Positions 16,501 through 24,468 of a stretch of 64,000 bases of DNA are shown here, piece after piece. Below the pieces are notes generated by a model that was given only the letters and a program-made list of their open reading frames with translations, was not told where the DNA came from and did no database searches. A program made the position numbers and the translations under genes. The DNA is from Planctomicrobium piriforme (GTDB lineage Bacteria > Planctomycetota > Planctomycetia > Planctomycetales > Planctomycetaceae): NCBI RefSeq assembly GCF_900113665.1, contig NZ_FOQD01000019.1, forward strand, positions 81,382 to 145,381. The letters are read 5' to 3'. The stretch's first letter is position 1; every line of letters begins with the position of its first letter.

Positions 16501-17286
16501 TTAGGCGGGGAGAGTCTGTAAGTACAACTCGATGGCGTCCGGGAAGGATTTTTCGGGTGTTTGTGCTTCCACTCTTCGAAGGATTTCTTCCGCGTCTTTT
16601 CCTCCACCCTTCAAACCAGAGAGCATGCACAAATAGAAATTCCAAACCTGTGACGAATGCCATCTGTTTAGCTCATTCATCGCGTATAAGTGAGCAAACA
16701 CTTCGGATTCAACGACATTGTAAATGCGATCCAAAGGGCTGAAGTTGATTTGTTGGTCGAAATCAAATGCATGACCAAGCTCATGAAGAAGAACTGCAAT
16801 TCTTGAGACGTAAAGAACTTCTTTCGAATAGGCGCGACTTGATTTCAATGATGGAATCAAAATGACAGTCTGAAAACCAGTGTCCGTTCTGGCAGCCAAC
16901 ATCGCCCCAAATGTTCTTCCTCCCGGCTGATTGGTTTGGCCGTAATCGGAGCCTAGTCCATTCCAGCGAATAAAATCCAAATCCTTAATTTCTAATCGAC
17001 TGAAGTCTTTGTTTTCAAATTCCTTGTCCGACACTTCAAAGACATCTGCCAATGTGGCGATCTTTGCTTTGTGTTCGTCGACAATGCGATGAAAAAGGGT
17101 TTCAGCAGAGTCAAAACCGTCGAGGTAGTTCAGCTCGATGTTGCGTCTCTTCAGTTCGGCCTCGAAGACTTTTCTTGCCGCCAGTTTGTTCTCATTCAGT
17201 TCTGCCAACTTTTTCCGCTCTACAGCATATTTGGCTCGTTCTTTCTTCATTTTCTCACGTTTAGAGTGTTTTTTCTGTTTGCTCAT
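16501..17286 (-). CDS. Putative zinc metallopeptidase-like protein (HExxH)
   Basis: 261 residues, unlike neighbours in being AT-richer and lysine-rich at the start (MSKQKKHSKREKMKKERAKY, a basic coiled helix). The core holds LLHELGHAFDFD, a canonical HExxH zinc site at 168-172, with a downstream glutamate in VVESEVFAHL (193-195) that could be the third ligand of a gluzincin-type site. No signal peptide is seen, so it probably acts in the cytoplasm. I cannot place it in a named peptidase family. An 8-bp hairpin lies just past its stop (16482-16500). Nearby is a SUKH-type immunity-like gene. Confidence 0.65.
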   Translation of the reverse strand: MSKQKKHSKREKMKKERAKYAVERKKLAELNENKLAARKVFEAELKRRNIELNYLDGFDSAETLFHRIVDEHKAKIATLADVFEVSDKEFENKDFSRLEIKDLDFIRWNGLGSDYGQTNQPGGRTFGAMLAARTDTGFQTVILIPSLKSSRAYSKEVLYVSRIAVLLHELGHAFDFDQQINFSPLDRIYNVVESEVFAHLYAMNELNRWHSSQVWNFYLCMLSGLKGGGKDAEEILRRVEAQTPEKSFPDAIELYLQTLPA

Positions 17287-17560
17287 GACCGGACTCGCTG
17301 GACCTTATTTGTGTGCCTGCGAAACACCGTCGTGGCTGACTCACACGCAGAAGGCTTGTTCACCAACGAAGAGGTCAGCTGCCCTCTTGAAATGCAGCAC
17401 CAAACAGAACGAAAGCTTGACTTCTGACGCATCTTCAGATCCCGTTTTCGAATTGGTGAGTCGGAGGGCGCTTACGATTGAGAATGAATTTCCCAATTCA
17501 AGAATGTTTTCAACGGGAGTATGATTTCTCATCCATTCCTTGACCGCACACGTTACGACC

Positions 17561-18106
17561 TTACTCACCTGTTGCCATTTTCTGCACGAACTCCGTGAAG
17601 GAGCTTGCCATGTGGTAGCAATTCTCATAACCCCAAGGACGTTCTGGCAACTCCTCCGCGTCACGCATTCGAAAGAATTCCTTGATGTCCGGGTCCAGAT
17701 GCGGGTAGCAGCTCAACCTTTCATCATTCCAGAAATATCGCATCTCCGTATCCAGAGCATAGACGTGCCCATGATCAATGCCTGCTATCGACAGGCACCC
17801 CGTCATTCCGAAATGACCATAGCTGAAACAGATCATATTTCGGGGAGCAACCGTCGAAGTCAGCAGGTCGATCAATTCTGAAACGGAGTGCAGCCACGTC
17901 AAATTGTGTGCACCAAATGGCGTCGGAACTGTACATGGAACAATGGCGTCACGCAGTTCGCCGCCGCCTACCTGCTGTAGAAAATCGCGGTAGTCATGTG
18001 GCAGAGCGACTCCAATTCTAGCTTCTAATGATTTGATTCGATGAATGGGTTCAGGACCGGAGGTGGGACTGAATTCAAATCTTTCGAGAAGTTGTTTCCA
18101 GTCCAT
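17561..18106 (-). CDS. SMI1/KNR4 (SUKH-1) family protein, immunity-like
   Basis: 181 residues beginning MDWKQLLERFEF, with the SUKH hallmark IGVALPHDYRDFLQQVGGGE near residue 45 and the later IDHGHVYALDTE strand. The SUKH superfamily contains many immunity proteins that neutralise polymorphic or contact-dependent toxins; others are regulatory. No toxin is recognisable next to it, so it may be an orphan immunity gene or have another role. It lies 274 bases upstream of the HExxH gene on the same strand and shares its lower GC, hinting at joint acquisition; that is inference. Confidence 0.75.
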   Translation of the reverse strand: MDWKQLLERFEFSPTSGPEPIHRIKSLEARIGVALPHDYRDFLQQVGGGELRDAIVPCTVPTPFGAHNLTWLHSVSELIDLLTSTVAPRNMICFSYGHFGMTGCLSIAGIDHGHVYALDTEMRYFWNDERLSCYPHLDPDIKEFFRMRDAEELPERPWGYENCYHMASSFTEFVQKMATGE

Positions 18107-18270
18107 GTTGGCATTCTTAGATGAGGGAACTGTCGGTGGCCCATGGGTTTGTCATAGTGAAGTCGACTCCGCAGTGTATTGGTGTCAAGTTGCGTGAGTC
18201 GAACGATCATGCGAGCGCGGCGCGATGTGAAACTTTGCGATCCATTGCTGATTTGGATTGTTCAACCTGA

Positions 18271-19602
18271 TTACTGCTGCATCGGCAACATCAGACGAAA
18301 CGTCTTTCCCTCTCGTACAACATCGACCGCCACCGACTCGCCGGCGGGATGGGCGTTGACGGCGTAGTGGAAGAGGGCTGTTTCGTTGGCGAAAGTGGTT
18401 TGGCCGTCGTAGTTCACGATGATGTCCCCCTTCAGGAATCCGGCTTTCTTGGCTGTGGCGTGAGGGCCGTACTGGCCGACGGATTTCACTCGGAGGGCCA
18501 TGCTGGAATTCATGATGCCGAGACTGGTTCGCTCCTCGGCCGGGATCGTTTCGAGGCGCATCCCTCCCAGCACCATCCTGCTCAATCCCCAACTGGAAAC
18601 TCGCCAGGAAAGATCATCCGCCTGTCGCCAGCCTGTCGGCAGCGAGAGCGTGAGCGACACCGGGCGATCTTGCCTGAGAACATCGACCTGAACCTGTCCG
18701 CCGCCGGCATCCACGTTGTGGAGCACCCATTGCACGTCCGCCATCGACAGAATCGGCTGCCCGGACATGCGCTGGATGCGGTCGCCCCGCTGAAACCCCG
18801 ACTTGTCCGCCGGCGAGTCGGGTGTCACTGCCAGCACGTCTCCGCATGTTTTGGGATCGAGCTTGAGTCCGATGGCCTTCGGATGCGGGTAGGGAAAGAG
18901 CACGGCCTCGGGGATCGGCTTGCCTTCCGCACGATAAAACTCGCGACGCGCTTCGCCGATCTGATGGCAATGGATGCAGCTCTTCACCACATTGGTTTCG
19001 AAGACTAGCTTGCCGGAGTATTTCTCCCGCAGCGCAGGGGCCATTTCCGGGCGGCGAAACTCAATCGGCTTCCCTTTCTTGCCGGCCAAGGCCGCGGCCT
19101 GCGAGCCGTGCTGACGATGCAGTTCGAGGGCTTTGGTCATCGCCTGACCGAGCCCGACTACTGAGACGTCGTCTTCCCATTTGGTGCGATCAGACCGAGT
19201 TCCATAGCGACCGTAAATCGTTCCATCGGCGTTCATCAGGAACACCGCGAACGACTGATCGGTGTCGTACTGGAACAGGTCAAGGTCGAGACCATTGGTG
19301 GAGACTTGCCGTACGCAGACGAACTGCTCAAGCAGCGGTCGCACGACAGGATCCTGCTCCATCAGGGCGTCGTCGAGCTTGACGCATTCCTCACAGGGAA
19401 TGCAGCGCAGCAGAACAAGGAGCGGCTTTCCCGTCAAACGGGCCTGCACGAGCCCCTGCTCAATATCGTTGTAAATCCAGAACCCCTGCGCTGCCGCATG
19501 CGCCCGATCGGCGAGAACCTTTTCCTCACGGGACTGCTGCTGCGCCAGACAGACGGAAGCGAGCAGACACCAGGCAACCAGGGCACCACGCATGCAACGC
19601 AC
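18271..19602 (-). CDS. Exported thioredoxin-like/PDZ protein with a CxxCH motif
   Basis: 443 residues with a signal peptide (GALVAWCLLASVCLA). A thioredoxin-fold domain carries CIPCEEC (67-73) rather than CxxC alone. A central segment holds CIHCH (209-213), a potential covalent haem c site or metal site. Two PDZ-like domains follow (DSPADKSGFQRGDRI near 262-276, and AKKAGFLKGDIIVNYDGQT near 390). The combination suggests a periplasmic redox-linked adaptor or chaperone. This architecture is seen in planctomycetes; the function has not been established as far as I know. It is monocistronic. Confidence 0.8.
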   Translation of the reverse strand: MRCMRGALVAWCLLASVCLAQQQSREEKVLADRAHAAAQGFWIYNDIEQGLVQARLTGKPLLVLLRCIPCEECVKLDDALMEQDPVVRPLLEQFVCVRQVSTNGLDLDLFQYDTDQSFAVFLMNADGTIYGRYGTRSDRTKWEDDVSVVGLGQAMTKALELHRQHGSQAAALAGKKGKPIEFRRPEMAPALREKYSGKLVFETNVVKSCIHCHQIGEARREFYRAEGKPIPEAVLFPYPHPKAIGLKLDPKTCGDVLAVTPDSPADKSGFQRGDRIQRMSGQPILSMADVQWVLHNVDAGGGQVQVDVLRQDRPVSLTLSLPTGWRQADDLSWRVSSWGLSRMVLGGMRLETIPAEERTSLGIMNSSMALRVKSVGQYGPHATAKKAGFLKGDIIVNYDGQTTFANETALFHYAVNAHPAGESVAVDVVREGKTFRLMLPMQQ

Positions 19603-19978
19603 TCCTGCGAACGAGGAGAAGAAGGGAGGTCCGTTGCCGGATTATCCTGTTGCTGGCACTGGCGAGTCAAACGGGAGGAGTGGGACTGGAACCCGGCCTC
19701 TCTCAACTCCTCGAACTCGGCGGGGCCATCCGCTCCGCTTCTGACCCCGGCACGCATGCGTGAGGTTCGTTCCTTGCCTGGATGCTGCGGCGGTCGAAAT
19801 CTCTCCAGGACCATTTTCCCGTCGTCCGGGGCGGATATTGCGACCACCGCATCGCTACTATCACCGCCATCCGCCATATCGCTGCGAAGTCGCTGTGATG
19901 TTCGGCTATTGAGCAGCGGTTTTCATTCGACAGTTCTCATTCTGGCTGATTGCTGACCGCTGAAAGCTGACCGCTCTC
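19603..19978. other. 376-base spacer without a recognisable gene
   Basis: Between two minus-strand genes. It contains GC-rich sequence with no convincing start or ribosome site, and ends in repeat family C (19945-19978, TTGCTGACCGCTGAAAGC) directly abutting the stop of the nitroreductase gene. Confidence 0.5.
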
Positions 19979-20578
19979 TCAAAACGCAAACCGGCCAGGC
20001 TTGGCGAATTCGCCGACTGGCTTGCGTTGGGACGGGATTTCGCGTTCTTTGAGTTCCGGCGGTAGTTTCTCCGGGTCGCCGGCAATGCCGACGGCGATCA
20101 TGCACTCGATTTCGTAATCGTCCGGAACTCCGAGCGCCACGCGAGTCTTGTTGCGGTCAAAGCCCCCCATGCCGTGGGCCATCAGTCCTGGAATGCTCGC
20201 GGCCTGCAGCAGCAGGTTCTGTACGGCCATGCCAGTATCCAGAGAATGCACCGCGTTGGGCTTCCCGTTTTTGGTGAAGGTCTTTTTGGAAAGTGCGACG
20301 ATCAGCACGCCGGCATGCTGGCACCAGATCTGATTGGCTTCCATCAACAAGCCGAAGAAGGTCTTCCAGTCGGCCGACTCACGATGGGCGTACAGAAATC
20401 GCCATTCCTGCTCGTTATAGGTCGACGGAGCCCATCGCGCGGCCTCAAACAGCCGGTGCAGCGTCTGCGGTGGAATGGGGTCTCCAGTCATTGCCCGGGG
20501 AGACCAGCGTTTGAGAAACAGTTCCAGAATATCGTGATCGGAACTGCGGTGATCCAACGGGTCGGGCAAGGAAGCCAT
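19979..20578 (-). CDS. Nitroreductase-family flavoprotein
   Basis: 199 residues. The FMN-binding motif of the family is seen as RRWSPRAM-like (KRWSPRAMTGDPIP) near the N-terminus, followed by LFEAARWAPSTYNEQEWRFL, and the later IPGLMAHGMGGFDRNKTR. These dimeric FMN enzymes reduce nitro compounds, quinones or enones with NAD(P)H; the natural substrate is unknown. Start ATG at 20578 is favoured, since the longer frame to 20713 overlaps the divergent TrhO fusion gene. The divergent gap is short, so both promoters must lie within about 70 bases. Confidence 0.9.
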   Translation of the reverse strand: MASLPDPLDHRSSDHDILELFLKRWSPRAMTGDPIPPQTLHRLFEAARWAPSTYNEQEWRFLYAHRESADWKTFFGLLMEANQIWCQHAGVLIVALSKKTFTKNGKPNAVHSLDTGMAVQNLLLQAASIPGLMAHGMGGFDRNKTRVALGVPDDYEIECMIAVGIAGDPEKLPPELKEREIPSQRKPVGEFAKPGRFAF

Positions 20579-20647
20579 CGGGGCAAACTCCAGGTGGATT
20601 GACTGAGATTGTGAGCGTAATTCGCTATCATAGCGGCCTTCGGGAGA

Positions 20648-22603
20648 TTGTCCCGTTTTGCCTTCGATTCTGGAATTGCTGCCGTGCCCGCCAATCAATC
20701 GACTTCCTCTCAACCCCGGCCCCGCTCCCCTGAGTACAGGGGCGAGGGGAGTCTGAAGCCGTCTGCTGAAAGCCTGATTTCAAATTCTCCATCGACGAGT
20801 GAGAACTTCTCACCGATCGTCAATATCGCGGCCTACAAGTTCGTCGAGCTCGCGGATCTTCCCGAGCGCCGTGCCAGCCTGCAGGCCCTCTGTCGCGAAC
20901 ATGAACTCAAAGGGACCATCCTCCTGACGCCTGAGGGGATCAATCTGTTCGTGGCCGGATCGAGAAGGGGCGTTGATGCCCTGCTGTCGCAGCTTCGTGG
21001 TGACTCTGCACTCGCCGATCTGGAAGTGAAAGAAAGTCTCAGCGACGAGCAGCCGTTTGCCCGCATGCTGGTGAAGATCAAAAAAGAGATCATCGCCTTC
21101 GGGATTGAGGGGATCGCGCCGGCCAGTAAGACCTCACGCAAGATCGCCCCGCAAGAACTGCGAGAATGGATCGAGTCTGGCAAGGACATCGTGCTGCTCG
21201 ATGTGCGGAACAACTATGAAGTGGGGGTCGGAACGTTCGAGTCGGCGTTGCCGGTGGATGTCGATAACTTCCGCGACTTCCCCGAGGCGATCGAACGCCT
21301 TCCAGGCGAACTCCGCGACAAGCCGGTCGTCATGTTCTGCACGGGGGGCATTCGCTGCGAGAAAGCGGGGCCTTTTATGGAACAGGCGGGCTTTCGCGAT
21401 GTGTTCCAGCTCAGCGGCGGGATTCTCAAATACTTTGAAGACGTCGGCGGAGCGCACTACCAGGGCGAATGTTTCGTCTTCGACCAGCGCGTCGCGCTGG
21501 GACCGGATCTCCGCGAAACAGAAACCAAGCAGTGCTACGCCTGCTTAACGCCTCTTTCGGTCGACGATCAGCAGTCCCCGCTGTACGACCCGCCGCATGC
21601 GTGTCCGCACTGCCACCTGACGCCCGAACAGCGACTTCAGAAACTGCTCCTTCAGCGGCAACAGGCTATCGCAACGGCAACGTCGCCGCTGCCGGGGAGC
21701 ATTCCATACGAAAATCCTCGCCCATTGAACGTCCCTGCGCGATTCGACGGCCTGACGCTGCTGCAATTCGTGCAGCAATACCATCCGCATCTCGGCGATG
21801 AATACTGGGCTCAGGTCTGCAATAGCGGTCGCATTCGCCAGAACGGACAGCCGGTTCCTGCTGACCATATTGTTCGAGGGGGAGAACAGTTCGCCCATCT
21901 GCAGCCGGAAGGGGCCGAACCGGACGTCAATGCCGACATTCGCATCCTGCATGAGGACGAAGCCCTCGTCATCGTGCAAAAGCCGGCGCCCTTGCCAATG
22001 CATCCTTGCGGGCGATTCAATCGCAACTCGCTGCAATGGATACTGAACAGCGTCTATGCCCCCCTGAAGTTGCGACCGGCTCACCGGCTGGATGCCAACA
22101 CGACGGGTGTTGTCGTCTGCTGCAAGACAAAGTACTTCTCGCAACGGGTCCAGCCGCAGTTCGAACGTCACGAAGTCGAGAAGACCTACCAGGTCCGCGT
22201 GCAGGGAATCGTCCCCTGGGAAGAGTTCACGTGTGACGCCGCCATCTCGCGCGAACCGACCGACTGCGGCGGACGTGACATCACCGATGACGGCCTCGCC
22301 GCTGTGACGAACTTCGAACGGGTCCGCGTTCTCGATGACGGCTCAACGCTGCTACGGGCCTACCCTCTCTCCGGGCGGACGAATCAGATTCGGCTGCACC
22401 TGTGGCATCTCGGCTTTCCGGTTGTCGGAGATCCGCTCTACCGCCCGGAACAGCAACTCGGGGACACGCAGACGTTGTCCGATCAGTCGGTCATGTGCCT
22501 GCATGCCCAGAGCATCACCTTCACGCACCCCGTCAGCAAAGCTCGCGTGACGTTCGATGCCCATCTGCCTGAGTGGTGGGTGGGGTCAGAGGAACAAAGA
22601 TAG
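20648..22603 (+). CDS. Fusion of TrhO-type rhodanese (tRNA U34 hydroxylase) and RluA-family pseudouridine synthase
   Basis: Two RNA-modification enzymes in one chain of up to 651 residues. Residues about 58-345 match TrhO/YceA: an acylphosphatase-like start (NIAAYKFVELADLPER), a rhodanese loop with the catalytic cysteine in VVMFCTGGIRCEKAG, and a Cys-rich segment (CYACLTP ... CPHCHLTPEQ). TrhO oxygen-dependently makes 5-hydroxyuridine at tRNA position 34. Residues 360-651 match RluA: an S4-like strand, HPCGRFNRNSLQWIL, the catalytic aspartate in AHRLDANTTGVVV, and LSGRTNQIRLHLWHLGFPVV. The start is uncertain: TTG 20648 or GTG 20684. The first 45 residues overlap repeat B and are not conserved-looking. 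Confidence 0.88.
   Translation: MSRFAFDSGIAAVPANQSTSSQPRPRSPEYRGEGSLKPSAESLISNSPSTSENFSPIVNIAAYKFVELADLPERRASLQALCREHELKGTILLTPEGINLFVAGSRRGVDALLSQLRGDSALADLEVKESLSDEQPFARMLVKIKKEIIAFGIEGIAPASKTSRKIAPQELREWIESGKDIVLLDVRNNYEVGVGTFESALPVDVDNFRDFPEAIERLPGELRDKPVVMFCTGGIRCEKAGPFMEQAGFRDVFQLSGGILKYFEDVGGAHYQGECFVFDQRVALGPDLRETETKQCYACLTPLSVDDQQSPLYDPPHACPHCHLTPEQRLQKLLLQRQQAIATATSPLPGSIPYENPRPLNVPARFDGLTLLQFVQQYHPHLGDEYWAQVCNSGRIRQNGQPVPADHIVRGGEQFAHLQPEGAEPDVNADIRILHEDEALVIVQKPAPLPMHPCGRFNRNSLQWILNSVYAPLKLRPAHRLDANTTGVVVCCKTKYFSQRVQPQFERHEVEKTYQVRVQGIVPWEEFTCDAAISREPTDCGGRDITDDGLAAVTNFERVRVLDDGSTLLRAYPLSGRTNQIRLHLWHLGFPVVGDPLYRPEQQLGDTQTLSDQSVMCLHAQSITFTHPVSKARVTFDAHLPEWWVGSEEQR
20706..20751. repeat. 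GC-rich palindromic repeat, family B copy 1
   Basis: Contains CCCCGGCCCCGCTCCCC, TGAGTACA and GGGGCGAGGGGAG, able to form a hairpin around GAGTAC. It lies inside the reading frame upstream of the TrhO domain. It matches 22688-22733 closely. Confidence 0.75.
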
Positions 22604-22687
22604 CGATCTTTCGTTTCCAGTTTTTCGGAATGGAGTTCAGCTTCGATTGGATGAGTTGATAGCGGCGGATTGTTGAATGACAACTCG

Positions 22688-22733
22688 CCCCTCACCCCCG
22701 GCCCCTCTCCCCCGAGTACAGGGGCGAGGGGAG
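22688..22733. repeat. GC-rich palindromic repeat, family B copy 2
   Basis: Shares GAGTACAGGGGCGAGGGGAG exactly with copy 1, with a left arm of CCCCGGCCCCTCTCCCC. It sits in the 172-base gap between the TrhO-RluA fusion and the M24 peptidase, so the two copies bracket the fusion gene. Confidence 0.75.
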
Positions 22734-22775
22734 ATCGCAGCCCATTTCTTAACTTCAGCAGTGAGTCAGTGACCC

Positions 22776-23972
22776 TTGGCGACTTTTGATTTACAGGCTG
22801 TGCAGTCGGCGTTGCGTGAATTCCAGATTGACGGCTGGCTGCTGTACGACTTCCGCGGCATCAATCCGCTGGCGAGGAACGTTCTGCAACTCCCTGCCGG
22901 GGCGATGGGTTCGCGGCGCTGGGCCTACGGCATCCCGGCCCACGGGGAACCGCTCAAGCTGGTGCATCGCATTGAAGATTCGGCGCTCGACCATGTTCCC
23001 GGGCAGCGGACGATCTATCTCCGCTGGCAGGAATTTGAAGCCGGCATTGCTAGCTTTTGTCAGGGGAAAAAGACGATCGCGATGGAATACTCGCCAGGTG
23101 GTGGGAATCCCTATATCTCGCGAGTCGATGCCGGGACCATTGAGCTCGTGCGGTCGTTCGGCGTTGATGTCGTGTCGTCAGGCAACCTGATTCAGTTGTT
23201 CGAAGCAACCTGGAGCGATGCTCAATGGCAGCAGCACCTGCAAGCTGCCGTCGTCACTCACTCGGCTTATGACGTCGCCTGGAAGCTGATTGCCGACAAG
23301 GCACGCAGCGGTTCCTGCGTGAGCGAGAAAGAAGTCGAACAGGCGATCATGGATCACTTTCATGCTCACGGCCTGACGACTTATCACCCGCCGATCGTTG
23401 CCAGAAACGAGCACAGCGGGTCGCCGCATTATGAAACCGGAACCGGCAGCGACACTCTGATTCGCGAAGGTGACTTCGTCTTGATCGATCTCTGGGCCAA
23501 GCTCGACCAGCCTGGCAGCGTCTATAGCGATTTGACCCGAGTCGGCTATGTCGGCCAGTCCGTTCCCCAAAAGTTCGTCGATGTGTTCCAGATCGTCGCG
23601 GCGGCCCGGGACCGCGGGATCGAGACCGTGAGACAGGCCTTCGCCGTAGGTCGTCCAATTCAGGGGGCCGAAGTCGATGACGCCGTGCGACAGGTGATCG
23701 AACAGGCAGGCTACGGAAAGTATTTCGCCCATCGCACCGGCCACAACATCGGCCAGGAAGTCCACGGCAACGGCGCTCACATCGACAATCTCGAGACCAG
23801 AGAAGACCGCCTGCTGCTCCGCCGGACCTGTTTCTCAATCGAGCCAGGAATCTATCTCGATGATTTCGGGGTCCGCCTCGAAGTGGACGTGTATATTGAT
23901 GGAGACGGCCAGGTGCAGGTTACGGGGGGGATGTTGCAGTCGGAAGTCATTCCTGTTTTAAGCGACTACTGA
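22776..23972 (+). CDS. M24-family metallopeptidase (Xaa-Pro aminopeptidase-like)
   Basis: 398 residues: a creatinase-like N-terminal domain (about 1-160, LREFQIDGWLLYDFRGINPL) and a pita-bread catalytic domain. The expected dinuclear metal ligands are visible: Asp in VLIDLWAK (238), Asp in YSDLTRVGY, His in HRTGHNIGQEVHG (319/323), Glu in FSIEPGIYL and Glu in RLEVDVYI. The family removes N-terminal residues before proline or cleaves related bonds. The start is TTG at 22776; no better ATG precedes the conserved sequence. No operon partner is evident; a palindromic repeat follows the stop. Confidence 0.92.
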   Translation: MATFDLQAVQSALREFQIDGWLLYDFRGINPLARNVLQLPAGAMGSRRWAYGIPAHGEPLKLVHRIEDSALDHVPGQRTIYLRWQEFEAGIASFCQGKKTIAMEYSPGGGNPYISRVDAGTIELVRSFGVDVVSSGNLIQLFEATWSDAQWQQHLQAAVVTHSAYDVAWKLIADKARSGSCVSEKEVEQAIMDHFHAHGLTTYHPPIVARNEHSGSPHYETGTGSDTLIREGDFVLIDLWAKLDQPGSVYSDLTRVGYVGQSVPQKFVDVFQIVAAARDRGIETVRQAFAVGRPIQGAEVDDAVRQVIEQAGYGKYFAHRTGHNIGQEVHGNGAHIDNLETREDRLLLRRTCFSIEPGIYLDDFGVRLEVDVYIDGDGQVQVTGGMLQSEVIPVLSDY

Positions 23973-23977
23973 CTGAG

Positions 23978-24113
23978 GAAATTCCAAATCACAAGCACCA
24001 AAATTCAAACAAATCTCAAATTCAAAATTCCAATGTCAGAAACAGTTGGCATCGTTTGGATCATTGAGATTTTGAATTTGTTTGAGTTTTGAGATTTGAT
24101 GCTTGGGATTTCT
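23978..24113. repeat. Dispersed AT-rich palindromic repeat, family A copy 3
   Basis: Begins 6 bases after the M24 stop with CCAAATCACAAGCACCAAAA and ends with GAGATTTGATGCTTGGGATT. The central CAATGTCAGAAAC / TTGGATCATTG matches the centre of copy 1. The 355 bases from 24114 to 24468 after it carry no gene I can support. Confidence 0.75.
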
Positions 24114-24468
24114 TCCTCTATGAACCTCACCTTCCAGCAGGAACTCTCTCTTGTCTCGTCAAGGTTCCAACCCCGCTCGTCGGCCGGCGAACAAGTTTCC
24201 TCAACTGCAGAAAAAGCAGCTGAAGAATCAGTCGCATGCGCCGCGATTGCCGGAGATTCAAAACGCCCTCTTGCGGCGAAAAAAGCCGAAAACGGGCCCG
24301 TAAACCGCCGTCTGGCAATATCTGCCGCGTATGAGGTTTGCGCAGCTTCCATAACCGGACTTCCCCTGGATCGAGTCACCGGAGTAAGCGGGAAATCCGA
24401 TACCACAGGAGAGAGGCGCGGTGTCGGCGTCTTGTCAGCTCGCATGTCTCCAGGATGGATACCATACG

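Noticed and set aside
19434..19877. 147-residue minus-strand reading frame upstream of the thioredoxin/PDZ gene
   Set aside because: It overlaps the signal peptide of that gene in another frame and has no ribosome site.
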